A stretch of 64,000 nt of DNA, taken from assembly GCF_019097595.1 (NCBI RefSeq), contig NC_080720.1, positions 26,005,852 through 26,069,851 of the forward strand. The letters run 5' to 3'. Of the stretch, positions 21,783-34,800 are shown in pieces. This DNA is from Hemibagrus wyckioides (taxonomy: Eukaryota; Chordata; Actinopteri; Siluriformes; Bagridae). The notes beneath the pieces were generated by a model. That model ran no database searches, was not told the origin of the DNA, and saw nothing but the letters and a program-made list of their open reading frames with translations. A program made the position numbers and the translations under genes. The stretch's first letter is position 1. Each line of letters opens with the position of its first letter.

Positions 21783-24700
21783 ATGAGCGTGAAGGCCTTC
21801 GAGCTGGTGCCCGCTGTGGAGCGGGAGCAGTTGGCTGGCGATAAGACACGTGTCGGTGTCGAGTGCATCGAATGCTGTGGCCAGCACCTGTATGTGGGCA
21901 CCAATGATGGCTTCATCCATCACTTCCTGCTGGAGGAGCGCACCACAGCTAAGGGCCAGCTGTCCTTCAGCTCACAGAAGCTCCTACACAAACAGCTAGG
22001 CCTCAAAAAGCCACCATCTGAGCTCAAAGCTGCCTCGGCCCTAGAACGCCTCATCGTCTTGTGTGACGGTGTCATCTCGCTGGTGGATATGGTCACTCTG
22101 GAACCAGTGGCATTTGGAGGGACCAAACTGAGAGGCGTGACGGTGTTCTGCGTTAACGAGAATCCGGTGGGAGCCGAGCCTTTCTGTGTGGAGATGGCGG
22201 TGGCTTCTGCGAGGCGCCGCGCTGTACACATTTGCACTGTGCATGAGGACCGGGTCCAGATCCTGAAGGACGTAGCCACACCTGATCAGCCATGCGATCT
22301 CAGCGTGGACGGCTACTTCCTGTGCCTGGCTCTTCCCACACGGTATGTGATCCTGAACTATAGCTCAGGGGCCTCGCAGGATCTATTCCCCTACGACAGT
22401 GAGGAGAGGAAGCCCATTGTCAAAAGGATTGGCAGGGAGGAGTTTCTCCTGGCTGCACCAGGTGGCCTTGGTGAGTTTAAACCCGAAATATCAAGAACTT
22501 ACCACCGACTGTGATTTTTCAGGAGCTATCCGGGGAGTCACCAGGCTGTCAAGGGAGCTGAGCATGTTAACAAGGAATTTCTGACCGTGTCCTATACTAG
22601 AATAATCATTTAAATCATATGTATAAGTAACAAGCACACGATGGCAAGCATGTCAATCTTGATTGTAGACAGCAGCATTAGTTTGAAATGTAACGCTTTG
22701 GAACCCTATCTGTCAGAGACACAGTTGAGAGAGCTGGACTGCCAGTCTCTCATAGTGATGAAGCAAATTGCCACTGGCGCCACTTTCAGCAGGTCATGCA
22801 ACAGCATTGTGGGTAATGTGGGAAACTGTAAGTGAAACTAAACCGACGTATCAATGAACAACTTGGGGTTTCATTATAAAATAAATCTTTGAGGCCATTG
22901 AATATCAAATATTTTTTTATAAATATTTAAACAGAAGTCGTTAAGAGTGGTTGCTCTCTTAAATGTTCATATATTAGGTGGTAGAGCTTTATTCCATGCC
23001 GTTCAGTCAAAATGTTTACATACTCTGTGTCTTAGCACTTGTTTAAGAAGCCCTCAGTCATTTCAGGAAGTGCAATATCTTCAGGTGTGTATTTCAGCGG
23101 GCAACTGCTTTGATTACGCCCAAGTGAAACATTTCATCGGATCTTTTGTGAAGGTGAACAGCCCCAATTGATGAGTCATACTTGTGTCCTCTCTCTCTTT
23201 TTCTCTTGCTCTCTCTCTCTCTCTCTCACAGGGATGTTTGCTAACGCTGAGGGCATCTCCCAGCGTGCTCCTGTCAAGTGGTCGGAGACTGTGATTGGTG
23301 CAGCTGTGTGTTTCCCATACGTGGTGGCTCTTGACGAGGGCTTTGTAACGGTCCACAGCATGCTGGATCAGCAGCTCAAACAGACACTCTCCTTCAGAGA
23401 AGGACACATCCTGCAGGACTTTGAAGGTAAGGAGTCCATTCTACTTTGTCTCCTGAACATGTTAGTCTCTAGGCTCTTGCTATAGAAAAAAAGCTACATG
23501 ATTTGACAATGCCATTTCATTTTATTTTGTTACCAGACCTGGCAACCTAAATGTTTTGCATATGAGCTCTGAAGTTTAGCTTCATGTGTACTAGTATTGA
23601 GTTATCACTCAGAAAGTGGACTTTTTCTCCTCTGTAAAATGAAGAATGAGTCAACCTTCCTGGGAAACAATGTGCTCAGGTGATTCACGCTCTTACCTAT
23701 CATACTTCCTGGAAGCCCCGCCTCCATCCCTACAATCTCACTGAGCTTTTAGGACTCATAGGGCAGCTTCAGTCTCTGCCAGGTATTTTTATTATTGTAT
23801 GATCAGCATAGATATTAGACTCATAGATATTATCTCGTAACAGTTAACTATATTTTAAAAAGAGTGAACACATCAAAAACTTACATTTATTGGCAGAATC
23901 TAATAAAAGCACGGAATTTTGACTACGATTAAGAAGATTAAATAGGCCTTCAATGACGTGTAAACAATTTATATTCACTTATATTCATTGAAACAGTTTG
24001 CTCAAGCTTGAGAAATTTTTTTGGCCTTTAGAACCGGCCAACATCCAGCTTTCCAGTATGCAGTTTCCCTGATTGCCTCTGCCCACAAGCAGTCCCCGAC
24101 TGCACAACCAATAGTATTATTACACCCTCGTCTACTCTCCCTTAAACCTGAAAAAGCCGTCTGTTCTCTGTTACTGTATTAAATGCTTTTGTTAACTAGT
24201 CCCCCCCCCCAATATTAACTTATACTAATCCAGTACAGGCACACATTGATGTTAAGAGATTTTCTGCAGCAGAGAGTAGAAGCTGTAATGATTTCAGCTA
24301 GATAGAGTGATTCTAAAGTTTTTCTTGTATTCAGAACAGATGCTTGTTTGAGTTCGCAATAACAGCGTCTAATAAGAAAACAAAGCATCCACCATAAGTC
24401 ATGACTCATCCCCCATAAGCCATTCATTTCTTTTGGTATTTTTTTTTCTTTGTCAGCCCTAAGTGCTGTGGGTTTTATGAATAGACTTGACAGATGAAGC
24501 GAGAGTGTTTTAAGCCCTTATGGGTTTTTCACTTCTAAGGGTGTCAGCACTGCTTCAGGAGGTTTTGCCAAAGTGCTGAAGCGAGTTTCCTTGTAGAACA
24601 GCGATCGATTGTGCAGAGTGAGACATGGACAATGCAGCAGATACAGAATGCATTACTAACACGCATATCTCCTGTATTCCTAAAATCATCTACTCGTCAT

Positions 24701-27700
24701 TCAGTGTGTCTTTTCGAGTCGCTGGTGCAGGCAGCAGCATCGTAGCTACTCGCTGAGTCTTCAACAAATGGTGACCTACTTTGAGTTTGTTTCTGTCTCT
24801 GATTATTCTTAGCCCTCTGCTGTGCTACTCATGGATTAATCTTTCTGTCATGTTGATGAGTAAGATCGATGTATATTGGTGTCAAGATTATTTAAGGTTT
24901 AGATGTTTTTAACTTTTATGTCACGCTGAACTGGTTCATCTTTGTGTGCAACCAGTCATATGGTTTCTTTAAAATTCAATTCCTTAAACGCAGTATAGTA
25001 TGTCAAAATGCTTGTAGGCTCAAACACTGCAAATCTAATTTCACTGAATACACAAATCTATATTATACCACAGAGTTTTCAATTCTGATTGGTCAGAAGA
25101 TCTGAAAGACATTTTGGCCAGTTTTAATACATTTCTCTAGTATCAACTCACACAGGGATGTGCATTACATATACTCCACATAGAGGGATAAAAACAAATA
25201 CGCCTTATTGTTGACACGGTGAGGTTTGCTTTTGAGGGATGTTTATTTAACATTGAACTCTCCAGGTGCTACAACCATCTTCAACCACTAATATTCTGTG
25301 TAAGGTTATCCCAACAAAGGGAACAACGTCTCCCATTGAAAGCCAACAGTGTCCTAATTTTATATCAGACTTTTGGTGATCTGTTTTTAAGTCGATTTTT
25401 AATTGAACACCAATAATTTAGTAAAAAGAGGTAAGGAAGCAATCTCAAGTCCCCCATGTTTTTTCCGGAAAAACTGTATTTTATTTGTAAGCAGGAAACA
25501 TACAGAATTGTAGCAACACACTTACTTTGCTTTTGTTTAAGCTGAATACAAAATGAATTTATCGTGTATTTATTCCGAATTAGGTTCCTTATCACCAGCT
25601 GCTTTGTACGAGCATTTCTTACCTCTTACAAGTCATAACCATTATTCTTTTTCACTTTAATCCCTGTGTCCTTCACCGTGAACATTACCCTGTAATAAGA
25701 TAATTCGAGAGTGTTTAGCTCAGTAGGGAGGTTTGCACGGATTAATATGACACAGCATGGATACAGCAGTATTCTAAGAAAGGGAATGCTTTATGTAAAC
25801 GGATGACTCATCCTTGGCTATGTTAGTGTGAATAATGCTTTATTCAGAACAAGTTAAAAAAGGCCAGAACACTTGCAGTTTTTCCACTACAGTGTTATCA
25901 TGTTGTAGGATTTAACTTTGAAAGCTTAATGATACTTCTTTGGTGTTCTCGAATGCAGCAACGTATGAAAATGTAATGATAATATTTATAAGATTTATGT
26001 TTGAGGGTTTAGCTTGTTTTTCTTTCAACGACAGAATGAACAGGATTGTTTCCAAAGACAGTCGTGCCTCATCCTCGTTCTCTTCAGATCGTAGCAACAA
26101 GAGAGGATGAGGATTAGAGTAAAAATGTCTCGTAGTACTCGTCAGCAGGTGCTGCTTTACAGCTCTAGGGTCTGGAGGTTAATGTCTGTATGGATGAAAA
26201 CATTTATGTTTATGGCATTTGAGAGACACCATTATTCAAAGCGACTTGGAGAAGTGCTGGTTAATACTGGTTTACTAGATCAAGGACAAATAAGACCATC
26301 AGTCTAAAACTCTGGGATGTAATAAAGTTAGAAAAGTACACCTTCATATTTATTTATTTTTTAGTGATAGATTAAGTACTTGAGGAAGAGGTAGGCCTTT
26401 ATATGTCATTTGAGGACAACCGGTTGTTCCAACCAGCTGTTCAGACATCTAAGGGAAGTTAATTCCACTTGCCAGAAGAGTCTTGTTGCATACCTTGCTT
26501 GTACCATGAGAGATGGTGAAACCAGTCGAGCAGTGCCGGAGGAAACATTTTGGTGTGTGTTTCCTCTGGGCTCACAACTACATACCAGTACTGCAAGTGG
26601 ACTGGTTATTCTAAACGGTTCCATTGTTAGCTGCATGAGGAATAAAACTTGGCATGTTGTCATAGGAACATAATCTACAACCGGGTGGATTGATGCAGCG
26701 TGGATTGCTGGTATATTTACTAAAGAACAACATCATTTTTTATTATCAGTTAAACATTAGTTGCACTAATGTTGTGGAACAGTCATGAAGAAACTTGTTA
26801 CTGTTACTGGTTCTTTTTTTTCTTCTCAAAATCCGTGTATCCTCCATAGTCCAAGTCCCAGTGTGAGAAATTCAAATATATTAGAACAAGTGCATTAATA
26901 TAAACCTGTGGATTGAATTAGAGCTAGCACCACCATCAGAGCTGCCGCTACGGAGCATTAATCACCACCTTCTCACCAATCTGAATTGGTAATGGCATTT
27001 TGATGTAATTTACAATGATTGAATTATATTAGTGAGCTCATTAGTGCTCCATTATGTCTCTCTCATAATCTCTCTCTCTCTCTCTTAAACAGTGTCATCC
27101 TTGAGCTAAGACTCTGACTTCTCAGGCTTCCTGTACGTTCCTTTTAGCTTTATTTTAGCTCTCAGTGGTAAAGCTGCTCTACAAGTCACTTTAAAGTAAG
27201 GAAGTTTGTCATGCTCTAAATATTCACTCTAAGGATGGTAAGGAAGATTCTGGCTTGAACCTGGTAAACTGCCAAAATGAACAAAAATCTCTTTCAACAG
27301 TGAGAAATATTACAGAGAGTAACTGAGTATTGCTCAAGTACTGCAACACAATATCTAATTATAAGATGGAGAGCTGCCTGGGTTTGGAGACAGTGGGAAT
27401 ACTGATTACTGTGAATGAAGAATGTTTAAATAGTTTACAGGATGAAACGAACATGTATGGAATGTGATGGTGTAGGTAGGAGTGATATTGAAAAAAAATT
27501 GGAATGGACTATGGAAGATGTGCAGAAATAGTAATAGCACCTACACTATATTGGCAAAAGGTTTAGGACGTCTGCCTTTACATGCACATGAATGTAATAT
27601 AGAGTTGGTCCACCCTTTGCAGCTATAACAGCTTCAACTCTTCTGGGAAGGTTTTCCACAAGGTTTAGGAGTGGGTCTATGGGAATTTTTGACCATTCCT

Positions 27701-28724
27701 TTAAAAGTGTATTTGTGAGGTCAGGCACTGATGTTGGGCGAGAAGGTCTGGCTCGCACTCTCCGCTCTAATTCATCCCAAAGGTGTTCTATCTGGTTGAG
27801 GTCAGGACTTTGTGCAGTCCAGTCAAGTTCCTCCACACAAAACCCACTCATCCATGTCTTTATGGACCTTGGTTTGTGCACTGGTATGCAGCCATGTTGG
27901 AAAAGGAAGGGGTCATCCCCAAACTGTTCCCACAAAGTTAGGAGCATGAAATTGTCTAAAATGTCTTGGTATGTTGAAGCATTAAGAGTTCTTTTCACTG
28001 GAACTAAGGGCCCAAGCACAACCTCTGAAAAACAAAACCTAAATTGTGGGTGTCCCAAAACCTTTGCCAATATAGTGTATCTATAGCAAATAGTGCAAAC
28101 AGTAGTTCTTTTAAATAAAGAATGTTTAAAGAAAGAAACAGATTCTCTTCTCAAGTGATGTAAAATCAGCATGGTTTACAAGTACATTTCCAAATATTAG
28201 CTTTAGATTAATCAACATACAATCATATTCGTTTGTTAAATCTAAAACACTTTAGCTGCCTAGCTTGTTTAGAACAACATATGGGAGTCAATTTTCACCT
28301 CTTCTTTGTCAGACAAGATCGAAAAAGGAAGTATTTTGTCCGGGAAATGAATGCTTAGGGTGTAATACAGCATTATATCTTTTTACTTAAACCTTTCATC
28401 TGACTTTCCAAACCTGTGACAAAATCCATATGTCTAAAGTGATATTTGAACCTGTCTTTGCTACGCGCTCAGTCCTGACTGCTTATCTTAGCCTTTCTTT
28501 TTTTTTATCTAAGCATGCAGTATTTGCAGGCTGTAGGAGGCATTTATCAGCTTAGAATCAGCCGTGTTTCTCCTTTGTATGGGTTTAAACTTTTAAAATG
28601 CCTTTCTGGATGTTTAATTTAAAAATGTAAACACGCCTATCATCGATCTCGATTAGAGCATTTAGAAAATCTTATTATTAACTAAATCAACTCTGAAGAT
28701 CACAAGGACACAAGGACAAAGGAA

Positions 28725-28804
<80 letters not shown>

Positions 28805-31800
28805 TTCAAAAACTTAATGACATGTTTGTTGACTCGGACATTTTATCTCCTCTAGGGCAACAAGGCTTTTTTTGGGTTCTTAACATCCCACTGCTTTTGG
28901 AAACTATGAAATGACAGATGGGGATTTTAGAAAGATCTTTTTCACTGATGGAGGTTTTTAGCCAAGAATCTTGTTTTCAAATCACTGCTAGAAAAGATGT
29001 CATGTATTTACCCTGTAAAAGTGGCTAAAATTTTGTAGACACTTGTAGGCCATCACACCTACATGCTTTGTTTGAACATCCCATTCCAGATTTAGTCCCT
29101 CCTTTCCTGTTATCACAACCTCTGTTCTGGTGGGAAGACTTTTCATGAGATTCTGGAGTCATTTCTGTGGGCCATTCATCCACAAGAGCATCAGTAAGGT
29201 CAGGTACTGATGTTGGGTGAATAGGAATAAGGCACAGTCGGCGTTCCAGTTCATTCCAAATGAAAGGTCAATGGTCAGGACTCACAGAGGTAGATTTGTT
29301 GGGCATATTCATACTTGAACACGTTTGCGCCTCTTAGTTCCAGTGAAGAGAAATCTTAATAGAGCATACAAAGATATTCTATGCCAACAGTTTGGGAAAA
29401 GCTCATGTATAGATGTAATGGTCAGGTGTCCACAAACTTTTGGCTGCTTAGTGTACATATGTGTACTAGGGATGCAACAATACAATTAACCCACGGTTCA
29501 ATACGTAAATCGGTTTTTACAGAGCTCTTTATTTCCCAATCCGCTATGTAATGAACAGTCACCGTGAGATAACTCTTTGTTAACCGTGAGGTCCAACTAT
29601 CTGTTGTTAGAGCGAGACTTTATGCTATAGCCAATTTGTTTTCGATGTTGTTGCGCGTCTTTTCGTAGAGGTCAGGAATGACCTTGGTGCTAAAAAAAAA
29701 CAAAAAAAACAAGAAAAGGACATGTCAGTAGTGTGTACCGCGGGTGGAGAACTTTTATAAGGTGTCAAAAGCCCACATCACGGAAAATGGCTGCAAATCT
29801 TTCTCTCGGAACCAGTTGGGCTGGAAGGAATCAGCTAGGGACTGTTGCTTTTTGGATGCCTGTGTTACCTGCTCTGCCATCCTGCTTCCAGACAGTGATA
29901 TCGCGGGGTGATGGAGCTGTAGATGTGTGGTCATACTGGAAGTATTTCCATGTCAGTATTTAACAGTGCTTGCACACAGTCATTTTTTTGTTTACCGTTT
30001 TTGTTTCATCGGCATCATGGTCAACAACAAATCCGAAATGTCCCCACACCACAGATTTGAAAGACGGCACTGCTTCCTCATATTTCTGTCTCACTTCACC
30101 GCTCTCCAGGGTTAGAGTGAAATCTGACACCAGCATCACAAGCATGTTTAAGTGTCCCTAATTTTAGCACTCACTGATTGGATATTTACTCGCGGGGAGG
30201 CTTGTCTGTCTCAGCGCGTAGACATATACAGTACAGGCGAACACAAAGCGGCGGTTCAGAGAGTAATAAAACACATGGAAATTATTTCAACAAAAAAACG
30301 CGGTTCACATACGCGTATTAAACCGTGGAGTTCGTACCGAACAGTTCAATATTATATTGAGTATTGTGGCACCCCGAATGTGTACTTTTCTGCATAATTC
30401 TGTGTGTAATGCTTATATACAATATGTTGTATACATTAAGTAGCCAAAACATTTAATTATTATGATTGTAAATAGGAATCTTTTAGCATTTATTTATTTT
30501 CAGTAATCTGGGTGCCGAAAATTGACCATTCATAGCAGTTGTTCATATTGTTTGCCAATATCTGACCTAACTGTGTGTGAATAAATAGCAAAAACACTTC
30601 TCTCTAACCCATTTTCAGGGAAAGTGTTGTTGGCTTCAACAAAGGCAGTGTATGTGCTGGTACCTCTGCCTCTGGAACGACAGATCCAGGACCTGTTGGC
30701 AGGACATCGAGTGGAGGAGGCACTGACCCTGACAGAAGGTGCACAGAGAAACATTCCTAAAGACAAGTTCCAGGTACACTGTTTGAATGTACAGCATCAC
30801 GTTGTTAATGTTTAAAAGTTTGCATTATTGGTTTATGGATAATGACCGTGCTTGTTTTCACTTTGTTTATTTCCAGATATTACACAGAAGAATTCTCCAG
30901 CAGGCAGGATTCATCCAGTTTGGCCAGCTTCAGTTTGCTGAAGCTAAAGAGCATTTTAGGTGAATGCATCATTTTCGTCCTGTAATTAACGCAGTTAGCT
31001 GCCACTCCGGGCCCAGATGTTCCAAAATCGACTAAATGCAGTTCATTAACTGCTCCCTTAATCGTCTCTCCCCCAGTGCACCTGACCCAAATGGCTGTGT
31101 GCTTAATGAGGGGGACATAAACTTACTGATAGCTGAATAAATGGGCCACGGGATGTTTCTGTGATTGCAAATTCACCATCGTTTTTAGTCACAGATGCTG
31201 CAAGAACGTTTTTTTTTTTTTTTTCTCACAGCGTTTTAATAGCACATTAATATTTAATGCTTTCCACTTAATGCAGAGATGGAGATAGAGAGCGTTATGA
31301 TTGAAATAATAATAATCTAAAAAGCTCTTCTGCACCAGGGGTGTTGACTATGTTTCAATCAGACTCGCATTTGAATATTTAAGGACTTGGGCTAAACAAA
31401 TGTGTGAATCACCTTTGTGCCACTAACTTGTTAAGTCGTGAAAAAGAATGGCAACAGCATGCACTTTTACTTTATTCCCATTGCATTGTGGTGTTTAAAT
31501 TATAACCAGAAGTTTTTTTGTTCCATAAAATGAGAAATGGCTCGTCATACATAAAGAGTAAAACTGATCTGGTAGATTATAGGGAGAGGCTACCAGATGC
31601 TGACTCTATATGAGGACAAGTCAGACATCTTACAAATGTCTTTTAAATTACTCCTTGTTGTGTGATTTCTTTTTCAACACTGTATTCTGTTAAAGCTAGT
31701 GGCATTGTATTATGTGCATTATGTGTCATTTGGCTTCAACTGGGAAACGGTTTATATTTCAGGTTAGTGGGAAAAAAACCCCATCAGTGATCCATTTGAG

Positions 31801-34800
31801 ACGATACTACCCTTTTAAAATCACTGGATGGTAGCGTGCATAGTGGAAAGTGCATAATGTGTAGTATGTCATTTGGGATGCAGCTTAAGATTGTCTGCCA
31901 TACAAGACCCTGTGCATTAATATAAAGCTGAAAAAGTTCCTAGGTTGTGTTTAACACTTTCCCTAACTTAGTTGCTGTAATGCAAAGATGGAATGTAAAG
32001 AGTGTTGAAAGCAGGCTTGCAGGAAATTTGCAGTAATGGCTTGACTTATTACCAGAGGGTGACATTATAGAAGTGCCTTACAAAACTGTAAGGCACTGGA
32101 GATATTGTCATTTCATAGGACAGAAATGTAAAAGGTAGAGCTTTAGTACTCAGGAGCAAGATTGGGAATGTGCATTTCTCCTGTGTTTTTGTCAGGAAGG
32201 GGCAGCTGGATGTCCGTGAGCTGATCTCACTGTGCCCGCTGCTGCTGCCTGCCTCATCGTCGTTCACACGGTGTCATCCGCCACTGCATGAGTTCGCCGA
32301 TCTTAACCATCTGGCTCAGGGGGATCAGGAGAAGGTGCAACGCTGCAAGCGCTTCCTTATCAGCTACCTGCGTGAGGTGCGTGCCAGCGAGAGTGCCAAT
32401 GGCTTCAGGCAGGATGTGGACACTGCACTGCTGAAGCTCTATGCCGAGGCAGGTCACGAGGGCTTGCTGGAGCTGCTGGACTCTGACAACTCTTGCCTGC
32501 TGGCCGACAGCACACCCTGGCTAGAGAAACACCACAGGTCAGAAGTCTTTACATGAGTGAAACATTTACATTTGTGATGTGACATCATGTGCCCCAAAAA
32601 CTAAATTATAAAATGGTACTCAGAAATCCAGAGCTTATAGCTAAATCAAATGAAACGGATCAAATGTTCAAATGTCAGCCACCAGAAGCTTAAGCTGTAG
32701 CACTACTATCAGTAAACTCAACCTCTTACGTGGATGTGGTTTCTATTATTTACGCCCAGCTTTAGAAGTATTCAGACCCTTTTGAAGTTCAGGTGCTTTG
32801 GATTTTCAGCTTATGGTTGGGTGAAAAAATAGACTTTCTTTTGGTATATCTTTCTAATAATTTGTTGTAGCATCTGTTGATTGATTTGGAGACTTGCTGG
32901 CCCCTTAAAGCTACCATCTTCTGCATATCTCAAACTGTGAACCAGTGGACACGGAGCTTTTCACACTGGAGAGTTGTATGGAAATAGAGCAGGCGACCTT
33001 TTCCTGTCTTCAACATGTGCAGATTGTGTCTGCTATAGCCAGGGTCCTGTTTTCGGCTGACTGGCATGGAACCCATTGTAGTCTTTTGCTGTTGTAGCCC
33101 ATGCTACTGGTTCAATGTATATTGTGTTCTGAGATACTGTTCTGCTTACCACGGTTTTAAAGCACAAACAGTTTCTAAAATACTCAAAGCCTGGCACCAA
33201 CACCTATGTCACGATCAAAGATACTTACCTCATGTTTCTCCCCGTTCTGATACTTCACGTAAACATTACCTGAAGCTCTTGACCTGTATTTGCATCTCCT
33301 GCCACATGATTGGCTGATAATAGGCAGATTTGTTTCCCCCCCAGATTTTTTGTGATTTTTTTTTTTTAGCCAATCATCCCTACTTATGTGAAGTTAGTCA
33401 CTGGTACAAGGTCCAGCAATAATCAAATCATCGGATCAAGTTTCAGGCATAATCCCCATATGTATATTAATCTGGGTCTATTAAAAGGGTTCATTTGGAT
33501 TCTGTTTCAGGTTCTGTATCTAGTGCATTGTAATGCTGTTTCTATATCAGTATAGTCACTGAAGGGAGCATGGGTCTGTCAAGGCTTACGATATAAATCC
33601 CATTGTTCAATAAAATGCCACTCAACACTTCCAGGGAACATTTGTGGTACTATTACTTACTGGGATTCACTGTCAGTTTACGTTGAGACATTGCTATGCA
33701 GGAGTTGTCCCCTTCTGCCCTCGGACTGATTGCTGTAGAAGAATCTGCTGTTGCCATGACGACACTGAGATTAAATCGTCCATTAAATGTCACTGTTTGA
33801 CAGTAGCTTGGCCTTGCCAAGTAGTAACTGCATGTGTGGGAGGTTCAGGCTAATGGTATTTCTTTTCAGGTACTTTGCACTCGGGCTCCTGTATCACTAC
33901 AATGGCCAGGATGCTGCTGCTCTACAGGTATTCATATACATCTACAAGAACCCATATTCATACAAAGAAAGGGTACTGATTCAGAATGGACACGAGTATT
34001 TAATTAATAACTTAACCATTACAGTATAGACAGCAGTTTTCAAATACTGAAATCTCTATTCAGGTATTCCTACATCTATGAGAATATGAATGTATAAATA
34101 TGAGAATGGCAGTATTTAGATGAGAAAGCAGGACTGCTGTGAAGCCAACATTAAAGCTGTGAAGCAGATTTTACTCTTTTGCATGTGGGAGCAGGCTAGA
34201 TATGTAGCTCACATGATAAAAGAAAGATTATAAATTTTCTGAATGTTAAAATTCAGCAGAAGGCATATCACTAGTTTTGACTCTATGTTTTGTTTAATTT
34301 TCATCTTGTTTTGTAATTATAACTACCTAATCCTATATGTTTAACCTAATATAAAAGGTTTATATCAATATAACTACAAGCTGTCCATTATCCTAGCTTT
34401 TGTACTCCAGCATTGTCTTGGCAAGCCTTTATTTAAGGTAGTGACACAAGTCTTCACCCCCAAATGTTCAGAAACGGCTACAGAATATTAATATAGTTGA
34501 TATTGTTAAGGAGTATGTTATTTTTAAACATGAAATCAATGATGAGTTTCACTATCCTGTGAACACAAACTTCACTTTGTTTTCCTAGTTGTGGGTTCGA
34601 GTTGTTAATGGGGACCTCCAAGACTCCACACATGCTGATCTGTTTGAGTATGTTGTGGACTTCCTAAGCTCCTGCAAGAACCTGGACCTTGTATGGAAGT
34701 ATGCAGACTGGGCCTTACAGAAGGATCAAAAGGTGAGAACATGAGGGTTTTCAATAGGGATGCATCGATACCAATATGATACCTAGGCTTTCTGCAAACA

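Larger units (their letters stand above)
23427..30618. other. tgfbrap1: Long tgfbrap1 intron 2
   Basis: 7.2-kb intron, GTAAGG donor and TTTTCAG acceptor. It holds a possible MITE family (25075-25300, 26860-27010), a Tc1 element, a Tc1 remnant, a TA microsatellite and a complete-ended hAT-like element. No nested gene was recognised. Confidence 0.85.
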
